Below, one piece after another: positions 1-8,843 of a stretch of 64,000 bases of DNA. Below the pieces are notes generated by a model that was given only the letters and a program-made list of their open reading frames with translations, searched no databases and was not told the DNA's origin. How positions within the stretch are numbered: position 1 is the stretch's first letter; each line of letters opens with the position of its first letter. A program made the translations under genes and the position numbers. Origin of the DNA: Halobacillus ihumii (GTDB lineage: Bacteria; Bacillota; Bacilli; Bacillales; Halobacillaceae); NCBI RefSeq assembly GCF_902726645.1, contig NZ_CACVAO010000001.1, positions 1,240,001 through 1,304,000 on the forward strand, in the 5' to 3' direction.

Positions 1-23
1 AAGGATTCTCCTTATCCTATATA

Positions 24-617
24 CTAATCGTTTAATCCCTTTCCATCGAGAATGTGCGGCATATATTTTTCAACTCTTGACTCTCGAGTTTGGGGTTTTT
101 TGGCTTTAGAAAAATAAAGAATGTAGGCTCTTTGCCGTCCAGGCGTCAATTCTTCGAAGGCCGTTTTCAAGGCAGGGACCTCGTCGAATTTAGCTTGAAG
201 TTCTTCAGGAATAGTGAATTTTTTATCCTTTTTAGGAACTTCCAACCCGGCTTTTTCAACTTCAATCGCTTCATTAATATATTCTTTTAAGATGGCTTCC
301 TTTTCCACTATTTCTTGCATATTGGTGAACCGAATCTGGCGCGCCGACTGTACATTCTCCGTTTGTTGGATTAAAATTCCTTGAGAATCCCGTAATAAAG
401 CACCTTTGTGAAACAGAAACGCACAATATTCCTTAAAGCCGTGAATTAGAACTATGTTTTTTCCATCAAGGGTGTAACAAGGATGGCCCCACTTAAATTC
501 TTCGGTCAGCTCATCACAATCAAGAGCGATATTTCGCATCTTCTCAAATTCTTCCTGCCATTTGGCAGCCTTTTTTAAATAGTCATCTACCTTAGGATTC
601 ATTTTACTATGTGTCAT
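24..617 (-). CDS. YdeI-like DUF1801/OmdA family protein
   Basis: This soluble protein of about 197 residues resembles the Bacillus YdeI family: an N-terminal DUF1801-like fold (conserved stretch FKWGHPCYTLDGKN near residue 40) followed by the OmdA-type C-terminal segment (LTPGRQRAYILYF). The biochemical role of the family is not established. I chose the ATG at 615-617 because an AGGGG ribosome binding site lies 8-9 bases upstream; the GTG three codons earlier overlaps that site. No signal peptide or membrane segment is visible. The gene stands alone, with about 160 bp before the next gene. Confidence 0.8.
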   Translation of the reverse strand: MTHSKMNPKVDDYLKKAAKWQEEFEKMRNIALDCDELTEEFKWGHPCYTLDGKNIVLIHGFKEYCAFLFHKGALLRDSQGILIQQTENVQSARQIRFTNMQEIVEKEAILKEYINEAIEVEKAGLEVPKKDKKFTIPEELQAKFDEVPALKTAFEELTPGRQRAYILYFSKAKKPQTRESRVEKYMPHILDGKGLND

Positions 618-784
618 TAAGAACACCCCTTTTATTTTTCACGATTATCCGACAGTGATCATTCTCTAATTATTTCGGCTTCTTTTTAAAAATATCCTGC
701 CCACCTTCAGCAGAAAGGCACTCCAGATGGAAATTCAGCGCTAATACTTTTTACAGAAAAGTGCCCGTGTCTTTAATTAAGAGG

Positions 785-952
785 CTAAGAAAAAATGATA
801 TTTACTATGACTAAACCTATTAGAGAAAAGCTATACAATGACCAAGCAATTCTTCTATTAACTTTTGGTACCTCTTTGTTTCTTAGCACCTTAACAAATT
901 TATAGGTTAGAAATACCAATGCTAGAATTGAAACTAAAATCAATTCATTCAT
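785..952 (-). CDS. small membrane protein, 55 aa
   Basis: A 55-residue frame starts at ATG 950-952 behind a perfect GGAGGT (961-966) at good spacing. It has two hydrophobic stretches (residues 4-20 and 39-54) separated by a basic segment (KVLRNKEVPKVNRR), so it is probably a two-pass membrane protein with the loop inside. No family is recognised. It sits between the YdeI-like and DoxX-like genes on the same strand. Confidence 0.55.
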   Translation of the reverse strand: MNELILVSILALVFLTYKFVKVLRNKEVPKVNRRIAWSLYSFSLIGLVIVNIIFS

Positions 953-1062
953 CTTATTTTACCTCCAACATATCCAACAATTGTGTTCCACTTCCATAGT
1001 TTCCTACAAACACATACACTATAGGCTTGGTCTCTATTATTGTTTCACCGATCCTGGCATAG

Positions 1063-1437
1063 TTATCCGTTACCTTTTCTTCCCAGCGTTAACGCCCCAA
1101 CAATCAGTGGAAGTTGCAGAGGTAAACGCAGCCATAGGATCCAAGGATTCGCTTCTTCTCCGGGCCGGAATGATATCCTTCTCACAGCCATATACACATT
1201 TGCTGGAAAAACAGCGGTCATAAAAAGTGCTAAGAGTTTTCCGGTGATATCTTGTCCTTTTTTCACCCAGAGCAAGACAGAAAAAATCATTTCAAAAATA
1301 CCTGAGACTAGTACGATAGTTCGTCGTAAGGGAAGTGTTTCCGGAACACTCCTACGGAAACTTTGTTCATGGGTAAAATGCAAGACACCCGCTCCAAATA
1401 AGAGGATCGAATATAGTGATCGTAAAAATAACTTCAT
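1063..1437 (-). CDS. DoxX-like membrane protein
   Basis: A 124-residue protein with about four predicted membrane helices. The layout matches small DoxX-type membrane proteins of Bacillaceae: HFTHEQSFRRSVP after the first helix, LPLRRTIVLVSGIFEMIF, then AVFPANVYMAV. The function of this branch is unknown. An antisense frame covering the same bases (1040-1540) has no ribosome binding site and is not credible. Confidence 0.75.
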   Translation of the reverse strand: MKLFLRSLYSILLFGAGVLHFTHEQSFRRSVPETLPLRRTIVLVSGIFEMIFSVLLWVKKGQDITGKLLALFMTAVFPANVYMAVRRISFRPGEEANPWILWLRLPLQLPLIVGALTLGRKGNG

Positions 1438-1548
1438 ATGTACGCACCCTTTTCATTTACAATTTATTACTCCTGTTACTTCGGAAGACCACCTGTCTGC
1501 TGTAACTCTTCAATGGTCTACATACATCTTTATAAATTAATCCCCACA

Positions 1549-2097
1549 TTAAGCCATGATCATAATAAATGTGATAAAGAAAAAGATATTGAGTAGAATG
1601 AGCCCCCATTCCTTCCACCCTTTTACCCAGAAAGCACTAATAAAGCCAATCAATGGGCTTAGGAACAGTATCACTATCCAAAGAAAACCAATCCACCCGC
1701 TAATATAAGAGTGAAGAAAGAAGATACTCAAATAAGTAATTAAAAACAGGGCAGTGAAAAACAAAGAGACATGAAAGCTTTTTAAGATTCTGCCTGCCCA
1801 GTTTCTAGCTACCCGTAAATGAAATTCCTGCTCATCCTCTTCAAATAGGCAGCGATTTATTACAAATGCCTTTATTAATTTTCTAGTTGATTTAGTTGAA
1901 CCTGGTACTGGCCCTTTGGTAAGATCTTCATTCAGTTGATGAGAATCAATAAAGGTTTGTCGTGCTCGTCTCATTAAGTTTTGGATGTCTTCAAATACAT
2001 CCATCTTTTTAAGTTTATCACCATACATAGTGAATAAAAGCTTTAATAGAAACCTCATAAAATCTACCATAAAATTGGAATAAATCTTTTTAATCAT
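1549..2097 (-). CDS. unrecognised membrane protein, 182 aa
   Basis: The first ~105 residues are polar and charged (EEDEQEFHLRVARNWAGR near residue 90). Three hydrophobic helices follow at about residues 112-131, 134-152 and 162-181. The start has an AGGTAGGT-type site. I recognise no family; the arrangement suggests a cytoplasmic N-terminal domain anchored by a C-terminal membrane bundle. Confidence 0.6.
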   Translation of the reverse strand: MIKKIYSNFMVDFMRFLLKLLFTMYGDKLKKMDVFEDIQNLMRRARQTFIDSHQLNEDLTKGPVPGSTKSTRKLIKAFVINRCLFEEDEQEFHLRVARNWAGRILKSFHVSLFFTALFLITYLSIFFLHSYISGWIGFLWIVILFLSPLIGFISAFWVKGWKEWGLILLNIFFFITFIMIMA

Positions 2098-2151
2098 ATA
2101 ATCTTACCTACCTTGTCTCTGCAGACCTCCCCAAAAACATTGTAGAGGACC

Positions 2152-2676
2152 TCATTTTTCACTATTAATATAGACTCTTTCTTCTTCTTCGCTTAGGATT
2201 CTTGTGGCTTTACCCACAATTCCATCTTCTAGTCCCCAAATAAAATTATGGTCTTCAACAACCTGAGAGAAGTCTCCCTCTTGCCACCTTTCAAGGATCA
2301 CTCTGTATAATTCATCATTACTAATATCTGATTCATCTAAACTATGTAATAACCATTCAATTCGTTGATCGCTAATCTCATAAAACCACCATTTTTCGTT
2401 AGCTTTCACCTTTTGATGTGACATCCCGTGAATGTACCTTCTAAGATCATCACCTGTTAGCTCATCTACACCTATATTTTGACCAAATGGGTTTTCCTCA
2501 TTAGATTGTTTTCCTTCTTCTTTAGTGCCTGGATCGCCTGTAATCTCTCCAGATTCTTCTGCAGACATGTCTTTCTTTTCCTCAGCACTTGAAAATAAAT
2601 TTCCTTGTGCCGCCCAAACTGTTCCAACCATCATTAAAACTACAATTGTTAAGACTGATATAGCGATTTTCATCAT
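2152..2676 (-). CDS. DUF6241-like secreted/anchored protein
   Basis: A 174-residue protein with an N-terminal hydrophobic signal or anchor (residues 2-22), an acidic low-complexity linker (25-60) and a compact C-terminal domain (LRRYIHGMSHQKVKANEKWWFYEI... WQEGDFSQVVEDHNFIW) that I associate with DUF6241. Function is unknown. The start codon pair ATGATG follows GGGGGC. It is probably exported and anchored to the outer face of the membrane. Confidence 0.6.
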   Translation of the reverse strand: MMKIAISVLTIVVLMMVGTVWAAQGNLFSSAEEKKDMSAEESGEITGDPGTKEEGKQSNEENPFGQNIGVDELTGDDLRRYIHGMSHQKVKANEKWWFYEISDQRIEWLLHSLDESDISNDELYRVILERWQEGDFSQVVEDHNFIWGLEDGIVGKATRILSEEEERVYINSEK

Positions 2677-2754
2677 ATTGTCTTGCCCCCAATTTCACTG
2701 ACCAACCATAGTCGTGCGCCTGTTTCACAAGACCATGTGGTTAACTTAAAATAG

Positions 2755-2925
2755 TTACATCTTCAATTTCTCTTTATTCACTTTAAGTATCTCCTTTAAT
2801 GTGGAATGAATATTTTGCAGGCAAGTTAGAATAAATCCCAGCATAATAAATGTCACTATTTCTCCAGTGAATATAGAAGCTAATGCTAAGAGTAGAGCAT
2901 ATAAACTATAAAGCCATTTTTTCAC
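2755..2925 (-). CDS. small membrane protein, 56 aa, GTG start
   Basis: A 56-codon frame begins with GTG at 2923-2925 behind GAGGTG at 6-7 bases. Residues 4-36 are largely hydrophobic and the tail is basic (LKEILKVNKEKLKM), as in many small bacillus membrane proteins. No family is recognised. It fills the gap between the DUF6241-like and DUF5412-like genes in the same orientation. Confidence 0.5.
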   Translation of the reverse strand: MKKWLYSLYALLLALASIFTGEIVTFIMLGFILTCLQNIHSTLKEILKVNKEKLKM

Positions 2926-3007
2926 TTTATAACACCTCGATCGTTAAAACTCCGTTCATTTTAACATTTAAATAAGAAATACCTATAAAGAGTATCCAGT
3001 TATCATT

Positions 3008-3547
3008 CTAATAACCATATGTATCTCCTTTATCCAAATTCAAAATATGATTATTTATCGACATAGTATCATTGCCTTTCCATTCAACCTCTACATCCTC
3101 AGTTCTTTTCTGGAAATAGATTCTTTTTTTAAACCGTAGCGGTCCATTTAATTCTCCTCTTATTCCAAATGTGCCTGCAGCACCTGCATCCCAATGGTAA
3201 AAATCAATTCTATATTCATCATTAGGTGAATGGACGGTTTTAATATGTTCATTCGCTCCAAATGAGGACGCTAAAATGGAGAGTGAACATGCAAGAAAAA
3301 GGCTAATAGATAATAACAAAGATAACGTTACCGATACCCAACTTCTTAATTTTGAAAACCAATTCGTTTTATCTTTAAAACCCTTTATCCCTAAAGTAAA
3401 TGCAACTATGGAAAGTAGAAGGACAATGTAATTTGGAGGTGCGATTAACCAAATATTGTTTATATGGGAATAAAAGGAGTATAAAGAAATCCCCAGGCAA
3501 AACAGCGATAAACTAAATGAGCCTACATTATATTTCCTTTCCAACAA
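3008..3547 (-). CDS. DUF5412 family membrane protein
   Basis: A 179-residue protein with three or four N-terminal membrane helices (up to about residue 95) and an outer-face domain carrying the DUF5412 signature: IKTVHSPNDEYRIDFYHWDAGAAG, then GIRGELNGPLRFKKRIYFQ. The function of the family is unknown. The start is TTG behind GGGGG. It belongs to the run of co-oriented small envelope-protein genes. Confidence 0.75.
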   Translation of the reverse strand: MLERKYNVGSFSLSLFCLGISLYSFYSHINNIWLIAPPNYIVLLLSIVAFTLGIKGFKDKTNWFSKLRSWVSVTLSLLLSISLFLACSLSILASSFGANEHIKTVHSPNDEYRIDFYHWDAGAAGTFGIRGELNGPLRFKKRIYFQKRTEDVEVEWKGNDTMSINNHILNLDKGDTYGY

Positions 3548-3677
3548 AATCCCCCTTTTACGAGATCACTTCATCCAGTGAACCGCTCCAACTTGCTAAT
3601 TAGCAGCAAGTTTACAAAAAAACTTTTCCCTTACAAATACCTGACACTGGATTGATTTCAAAAGAATCTAGTAAACT

Positions 3678-4457
3678 TCAGTACTGCGGATTTCTATAGT
3701 ACGGAGACGAACCTCCTGTACTTCCTTTTAATGTTAAACTTCCCCGGCTAACTTTGTAAGAAAGAGTCCTAGAACCTTTCTCTTGACCCTTGCTCCACTG
3801 TTTAGTGAACTTAACCAAATACACTTCCTCTTTAATTTCTTCGATGCTCGTTTCTTTTATGACTTGATATCCTCCAATATTGCTCACCTTCTGTCCAATT
3901 TCTTGAGGAAAATCATCAATAACAGTACCTTCACCCTTCGTAGCAAAACCGACCGCATCTTCCTTTGTGAAAGGGGGCAAAGACGGAGAACTTATTTGCA
4001 AAACTCCCCAGGATATTAGTAAGGCACCAACAGGGATGAGAAGGATCAATCTCACTCTCTTGTTCCCCCGAATTCTCTTGTGAGCCCACTTATCAATGAT
4101 TCCATAAAGAATAGCAGCTGCCATACCACAATACGCAAGGAACATCTCCTGAAAGAAGACGCCATTCACTAAGCCAAACACTCCGAGGATTAATACATAC
4201 AGCCAATCTAGATTCCTAAACCACTTTCTTTGCAGGTGCTCTATTCCAGCAGAAACCAGGTTTCCATAGACCAGAATAATGGCCCAGATATAAACAAAAT
4301 AGACAAAAAACCAAGCTATTAATTTATTACCTTGATTATATGTAGAATTAGGCTCTTTCAATATGTAAAACAATGCAAAGAAGAACGAAATAATGGTTGT
4401 TGATGCAATTGTTGCTATAAGTTTTCTTTGAAAACACTTTTTTATCTTTCTATCCAT
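3678..4457 (-). CDS. unrecognised polytopic membrane protein, 259 aa
   Basis: Five hydrophobic helices lie in the first ~155 residues, followed by an extracytoplasmic domain of about 100 residues (TKEDAVGFATKGEGTVIDDFPQ to the C-terminus). The N-terminus is basic (MDRKIKKCFQRK) and the start follows GGGGAGAGGG. I do not recognise the family. The C-terminal domain could be a small sensor or ligand-binding module, but that is inference. Confidence 0.55.
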   Translation of the reverse strand: MDRKIKKCFQRKLIATIASTTIISFFFALFYILKEPNSTYNQGNKLIAWFFVYFVYIWAIILVYGNLVSAGIEHLQRKWFRNLDWLYVLILGVFGLVNGVFFQEMFLAYCGMAAAILYGIIDKWAHKRIRGNKRVRLILLIPVGALLISWGVLQISSPSLPPFTKEDAVGFATKGEGTVIDDFPQEIGQKVSNIGGYQVIKETSIEEIKEEVYLVKFTKQWSKGQEKGSRTLSYKVSRGSLTLKGSTGGSSPYYRNPQY

Positions 4458-4645
4458 ACCCTCTCCCCTTCTTCTTGCTGCAGTAATTTATGTACCATTT
4501 TTTAAAAGACTACACCTTTCTGTGAGCGACTGGAAAGTGTATTCTTTTTTGTAATGTATCAATAATAACCCTCCAGTAAACACAATTTAAATACAGAGGA
4601 ACGCTCTCCCTTACAAAAAAGGCACCTGGTTGCGGAGAACTACTT

Positions 4646-5086
4646 TCACTTCTTACTTTGCAATTCTATTTTTTCCTTGTTATTACCCCATTTTACGATA
4701 ACTTTAATAACTTCGTCTTTACTCAATTTGGCTCCGTTTATTGAACTACCTCTACGTGTAAACTGTAAATCCTGAAGTGAATAATCTAAGTTTAATTTGC
4801 TGCTTCCACCACCTGAACTTGTTCTAAAGGAATACTCAAGTTTATTAAAAGATGCCAATTTAGTTAACGTACCTTTATATTCAAGCAAAAACTCATAACT
4901 ATCTTCGTGGGAATACGATATACGGTTTCCTTCTTCGTCTTTCCAAACTTCGGTTCCCTCTACATCGTATTTGGCTTTCCAATGTTCGCTTTCCCCTACA
5001 AATATATAGTGGTAATTACTGGTTTCATTTGTTGAGCAACCAGCTAAAACTAACAACAGGATCAGCAATGAAAAAACTTTTTTCAA
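4646..5086 (-). CDS. lipoprotein, 146 aa
   Basis: The N-terminus has a lipoprotein signal with lipobox LAGC around residue 16, so the mature protein should be tethered outside the membrane. I chose TTG at 5086 because the GTG three codons upstream overlaps the AAAGGG site. The mature part has a Ser/Gly-rich stretch (RTSSGGGSS) and ends in a beta-rich segment (VIKVIVKWGNNKEKIEL). The lipoprotein at 5529-6113 has a similar plan. Function is not recognised. Confidence 0.65.
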   Translation of the reverse strand: MKKVFSLLILLLVLAGCSTNETSNYHYIFVGESEHWKAKYDVEGTEVWKDEEGNRISYSHEDSYEFLLEYKGTLTKLASFNKLEYSFRTSSGGGSSKLNLDYSLQDLQFTRRGSSINGAKLSKDEVIKVIVKWGNNKEKIELQSKK

Positions 5087-5232
5087 TAAAAACACCCTTT
5101 TTATTTTCTCTTTGATCCTTTAATAAAATGGGGAAAATAACCGTACGATTTATCATATGGATTTATTCCTGCAATGACACTTGTTGTACTCAAGATGAGC
5201 TGCCTTTTTTTGGAATAGAACCTAAACTTCCG

Positions 5233-5430
5233 CTACCGTAGCTTTTTACTCCGTTTTTCTTTTCCGAAGAAGTGATAAAAACTAATCTCAAATATCATAA
5301 ATGCAACAACAAGACTACCTATGAATGGCGATGGAGAATTGATCTCTAAGAAAATAATTAAACATAAGGAAAAGGTTACCATACCAGTGATCATTGAGTA
5401 TCCTATAAATTTTTTACCCAAACTGCTCAC
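5233..5430 (-). CDS. small membrane protein, 65 aa
   Basis: Two hydrophobic helices (about residues 9-28 and 33-53) and a basic tail (FFGKEKRSKKLR) indicate a two-pass membrane protein. GTG is the likely start; GGAG lies only 2-3 bases upstream, so the in-frame TTG three codons later is an alternative. No family is recognised. Confidence 0.5.
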   Translation of the reverse strand: MSSLGKKFIGYSMITGMVTFSLCLIIFLEINSPSPFIGSLVVAFMIFEISFYHFFGKEKRSKKLR

Positions 5431-5528
5431 TTCTCCTTTACCATGATCTCAGTAGGGTGAATCAGAATTTGAACCAGCCTCAGAGCTCACTTTATTCTAC
5501 GGCCCAATGATACAAGAAAGGACACGAT

Positions 5529-6113
5529 TTATTCTTGAAATTCTGCTTTAAATAAATACACAACATCATATTTTTGTAATTCGCTAGGATCTTCATAAAA
5601 ACTTGACCGTAAAGATATTGTATCCTTTTTGTCTTCGGAATAAATAATTCCAGCCAGCACTGCTTCCTCTTCTTCTACAGATTTTTCATTTATTTTAAAG
5701 CTACCCGAAAAACTCAACTTCTGATCTACATCATTATCCAGTCTGACAGTTGAGCCCGTGCTCCCATTACTACTAATCCCAATATTAAATGTACGTTTCT
5801 TTTCTTCACCTTTTTCCTTTGGTGTTGTAAATATAATGGCTCCATTTCCCTCAGCCATAAGTGATAGCTTATTTAATTTATCATCAACTAACTCCCCATC
5901 TTTATATTTTTCAATCCATACAGATACTTTTTTGGATTCACTGGCTAAATGGAAATCAAATACAAATGAGTGTTCTGAAGCAGTAGAAAGAATAGCGGAT
6001 TCCCTCTCCGATAAATCAGCCGCAGAAATAGTATTTGCTTTGGAATTGCTACTACAAGCACCTAAAACAAATATCATCAAAGCGAATATTAAGACTCCAA
6101 ATAACTTTCTCAA
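5529..6113 (-). CDS. lipoprotein, 194 aa
   Basis: A lipobox (VLGACSS, Cys near residue 20) marks this as an exported lipoprotein. The mature domain contains VSVWIEKYKDGELVDDKLN and a Ser/Gly-rich turn (SSNGSTGS) followed by beta-like strands, a plan shared with the lipoprotein at 4646-5086. The start is TTG with GGGGG about 12 bases upstream, a loose spacing. Function is unknown. Confidence 0.65.
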   Translation of the reverse strand: MRKLFGVLIFALMIFVLGACSSNSKANTISAADLSERESAILSTASEHSFVFDFHLASESKKVSVWIEKYKDGELVDDKLNKLSLMAEGNGAIIFTTPKEKGEEKKRTFNIGISSNGSTGSTVRLDNDVDQKLSFSGSFKINEKSVEEEEAVLAGIIYSEDKKDTISLRSSFYEDPSELQKYDVVYLFKAEFQE

Positions 6114-6199
6114 AATTAAATATTCCCCCTTGGCAATGATAATTTTTGTCTACAATCGAACTTAGGAAGGATGCCTTTTGATTCAAGGAGAGCGCGCCT

Positions 6200-6481
6200 T
6201 TAATTCAATACCCCGAACTTTAAAAATGCAAAAATAATATTTCCAATGAAGAATACAGGTGGTAAAGCACTGATAATCAACCCATATTTTGCTGTTTTTC
6301 TATTAAATGAAAGCACAGCTCCAATTGTCCACACTACTATAACTAAAAGAAATTGAGGGTAAACAAAAACATTACCAGTAAAATTCTCACCTAAGCCTCC
6401 ACTTGCTACAAAAAGAGTAATAGGAATAGTGATCATTCCTGTTAAAACAAGATGTATTATTCTATATATCTTATATTTCAT
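6200..6481 (-). CDS. small membrane protein, paralogue of 8333-8590
   Basis: A 93-residue three-helix membrane protein with a good site (GAGGTG) before ATG. It aligns over its whole length with the protein at 8333-8590: both have a basic start, then an L/I-rich helix, ...GLG/GMGE..., LLVIVVWTIGA versus LLPLIVWSLGF, and a last helix after a positively charged loop. The pair suggests local duplication. No family name is recognised. Confidence 0.6.
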   Translation of the reverse strand: MKYKIYRIIHLVLTGMITIPITLFVASGGLGENFTGNVFVYPQFLLVIVVWTIGAVLSFNRKTAKYGLIISALPPVFFIGNIIFAFLKFGVLN

Positions 6482-6604
6482 CCAAGCACCTCTATTCTTG
6501 TTTTATTAACCTGGCTGCTTAGTTTAGTCTCTTGGTGGACTCTCCACTTGTTTTTTCAAAAGGATTGAATCAAATACTTTTTTACTCCCATTAAAAATTT
6601 TTTA

Positions 6605-6865
6605 CTAGTTATCACTACTTTCATCAGTAAAACTGACCCCATCAGAAAAATCATCATAGTCAGTATCAAAGGTACGGTAGTATTTGGCATCTGGATTACC
6701 TAATACTGCCCCTCGTCTCTTATCATATGTCCTTATAAAATGTAATATTGAAAAGCCGATTCCTCCAGCTAAAGCTATGTAAATTATATAATCAGCCTTA
6801 TAAAACAGGTATGTACCAACTCCAATCATCGCGATTATAAGCAATAATACTTCTACTGCTTTCAT
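6605..6865 (-). CDS. small membrane protein, 86 aa
   Basis: Two N-terminal helices (residues 3-19 and 26-44) are followed by a cytoplasmic acidic tail (DTDYDDFSDGVSFTDESSDN). ATG follows GGAGA at good spacing. The acidic tail is unusual among the neighbours. No family is recognised. Confidence 0.55.
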   Translation of the reverse strand: MKAVEVLLLIIAMIGVGTYLFYKADYIIYIALAGGIGFSILHFIRTYDKRRGAVLGNPDAKYYRTFDTDYDDFSDGVSFTDESSDN

Positions 6866-6916
6866 CCTCTATCTCCTTCCGTTATGGATGACAAATGAAA
6901 TAACCAATCATTTTCA

Positions 6917-7159
6917 TCAGATTCTTGTGAATATGCGTTCACTAAAGTGATCGTTAAACTGAATCCAGTAACTTACACCCCATAAAATGTAAATCACACT
7001 TAAAGCAACGTGTTCCGCTGTATAAGGATCAGGTTGTTGCACAAAATGAAGTCCAAATATCAAAAAAACTCCTAAAAAAAATAATAGAAGAAGCATTATT
7101 ATATTTATCGCATGAATGATAGTTTGTCTAATAAAGATTCTCTCTCCATACTCATCCAA
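6917..7159 (-). CDS. small membrane protein, 80 aa
   Basis: Two hydrophobic helices (residues 14-38 and 48-66) are joined by a short polar loop with a proline (QQPDPYTAEH). The start assigned here is TTG, and no convincing ribosome binding site precedes it, so the true N-terminus is uncertain. The composition is consistent with a real small membrane protein in the series. Confidence 0.45.
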   Translation of the reverse strand: MDEYGERIFIRQTIIHAINIIMLLLLFFLGVFLIFGLHFVQQPDPYTAEHVALSVIYILWGVSYWIQFNDHFSERIFTRI

Positions 7160-7221
7160 AGAAATAGAGGCGATTATTACTCAAAAATTCCCTTTTTATG
7201 GAGTACACTATTAAATTTGAT

Positions 7222-7365
7222 TTAAAGCCTATACATTTTTCCTCGCAAGGATTTTCTCTTCCCTTCTAATTTACTGATTTTCCTTAGGGATAAGAGACTT
7301 AATATATTGATAACTAGATATTTACAAGAAACATTTCCCCAGTCCTGGTCAATAATTTTTTCCAT
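7222..7365 (-). CDS. possible small protein, 47 aa
   Basis: A 47-codon frame starts at ATG 7363-7365 with GGGAG seven bases upstream. It has one weak hydrophobic stretch (residues 16-27) and a basic C-terminus (RKISKLEGKRKSLRGKM). It lies in an otherwise empty 319-bp interval between two membrane-protein genes. The only support is the ribosome binding site and orientation. Confidence 0.3.
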   Translation of the reverse strand: MEKIIDQDWGNVSCKYLVINILSLLSLRKISKLEGKRKSLRGKMYRL

Positions 7366-7478
7366 TTAGAACTCTCCCTCTTATATAGCAGTAAAAGCTC
7401 TTCTTAAAGGAATTTCTAGGGGATCTGAATCAACCGTAGTTCTTTAAAAATTGCATATTTGTACAAAGAGTCCAGTTT

Positions 7479-7949
7479 CTAACTTAAACGTGCAGCCCAA
7501 ACCAGGTTGAAGAAGCTCCCCAATGGAATCAAGAGCAGTGAAGCGATAGATAGGAAAAAGAAAATATCATTTTTAGCACCAAGAACATCTCTTAGAAATG
7601 CTTCATTAGCCAATATAAATGTAAGAAAAACTAGGTTTTGCATTATTTCCATGGTCTTCCGCATCATTTTGTATTGCCTATCTCGGTTTTCTTCAGTTAA
7701 ATTAATGTAATTTAACTTTTCGGGATATTTAGTTAACCTCCCTAACAACCACCATGTTAAAACACCTATTACTGGCATAATCAGCAAATACCATTTTGCC
7801 CCCCCATTACCTGGATCGCCATTCATAAAGTGGATTGCGATACGGTCAGGAATATCTGGCCATAACAAAATCAAATGTATCAAATGGAACCCCAGTACAA
7901 TCACGAAAAAGAACGTTAATATTTTTGTCCAACCTTTACTTTTTTCCAT
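7479..7949 (-). CDS. DUF1648-like membrane protein
   Basis: A 156-residue protein with four membrane helices. The segment after helix 1 (LLWPDIPDRIAIHFMNGDPGNGGAKW) is the DUF1648 signature seen in SdpI-like and related Bacillus membrane proteins. I chose the ATG at 7947-7949 because GAGGAG lies five bases upstream; the ATG six codons earlier would place that site inside the gene. SdpI-type proteins act in toxin immunity, but this short form cannot be assigned that role. Confidence 0.65.
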   Translation of the reverse strand: MEKSKGWTKILTFFFVIVLGFHLIHLILLWPDIPDRIAIHFMNGDPGNGGAKWYLLIMPVIGVLTWWLLGRLTKYPEKLNYINLTEENRDRQYKMMRKTMEIMQNLVFLTFILANEAFLRDVLGAKNDIFFFLSIASLLLIPLGSFFNLVWAARLS

Positions 7950-8189
7950 ATTATCTCCTCGCATCAAAGCCTATTAAGGAAAATACCTGAATATAGGTTT
8001 ATCTCAGCTAGTGGTTATTGCAAAATTATATATGCGCTTCTTTTTAATCCCCTGATCTCTAATAAGATAATAGCAGCGACAAGAGTTAGTAACCTTGTGA
8101 GAAAGGTTTAATTTTTGAAAAGTCATTTGCATTTTAACACAAATTGGAAACTTTTAATTAGCTTTCAATAAATCAACCCAGATCTACAC

Positions 8190-8224
8190 AAAAAGAGCGC
8201 AATTCAAGACTTCGGAACGCGCTC
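8190..8224. repeat. dispersed GAGCGC...GCGCTC palindromic repeat
   Basis: GAGCGCAATTC and GGAACGCGCTC form a stem with the centre aagactTC. Read on the minus strand it is followed by TTTTTG, so it may serve as the terminator of the gene at 8333-8590. Related copies lie at about 27619, 29583, 30991 and 32952, and half copies at about 19829, 20519 and 28134. Apart from this repeat I see nothing in the gene-free interval 7950-8332. Confidence 0.6.
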
Positions 8225-8332
8225 AATTAGCTAGGCATCTATGGTCCTACACAAAATTTACTGTGATATTCTTTTTGATTATCTATTACCTGGTATTGAT
8301 TAAGATACTTGATGTCACTATTAAATTGATGA

Positions 8333-8590
8333 TTACCAAAAATAGAATCTAGCAATTAATATCAGATAAAGAGTTGCTGGGATTAATGCTACGATAATCC
8401 CCCACGCCCTGGTGATACGCTTAAGCTGCAAAGCAAAACCAAGAGACCATACTATTAAAGGTAAAAGAAATATGTAATTATAGTCATTATCACTCTCACC
8501 CATTCCACTTAACCCCCAAAATATAATTGATAATGGGATGACTATAAGTCCCGATATCACAAAGTAAATTAACCTTTTCCGTTTATTCAT
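8333..8590 (-). CDS. small membrane protein, paralogue of 6200-6481
   Basis: An 85-residue, three-helix membrane protein starting MNKRKRLIYF. I chose this ATG because alignment with the paralogue at 6200-6481 begins here; a GGAGG lies about 15 bases upstream, farther than usual. Upstream in-frame ATGs would add 32 unrelated residues. Function is unknown. Confidence 0.55.
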   Translation of the reverse strand: MNKRKRLIYFVISGLIVIPLSIIFWGLSGMGESDNDYNYIFLLPLIVWSLGFALQLKRITRAWGIIVALIPATLYLILIARFYFW

Positions 8591-8843
8591 AATGAGAAGG
8601 GAATTCCTCCTTGCTAATGTTTTAAACATAAAGCTCATAATCTCCAACCTTACATTAACATAAATATCCAATTTCATTGAGGTCATTTAAATAAGTGGCT
8701 CAATTCAAGCAAGTCGGCTTCTATAAACAATGTCTAATAAAAATAAATTACTCACATCCATTCCAATTACTTACGCCGGAAATGAGGCCTTATACGGGTA
8801 ACTCAGTATCAAGTTAATTTTCAAAACAGCATTAACTACTCAT

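Noticed and set aside
1040..1540. 166-codon plus-strand frame
   Set aside because: It lies antisense to the DoxX-like gene, has no ribosome binding site and encodes no family-like sequence.
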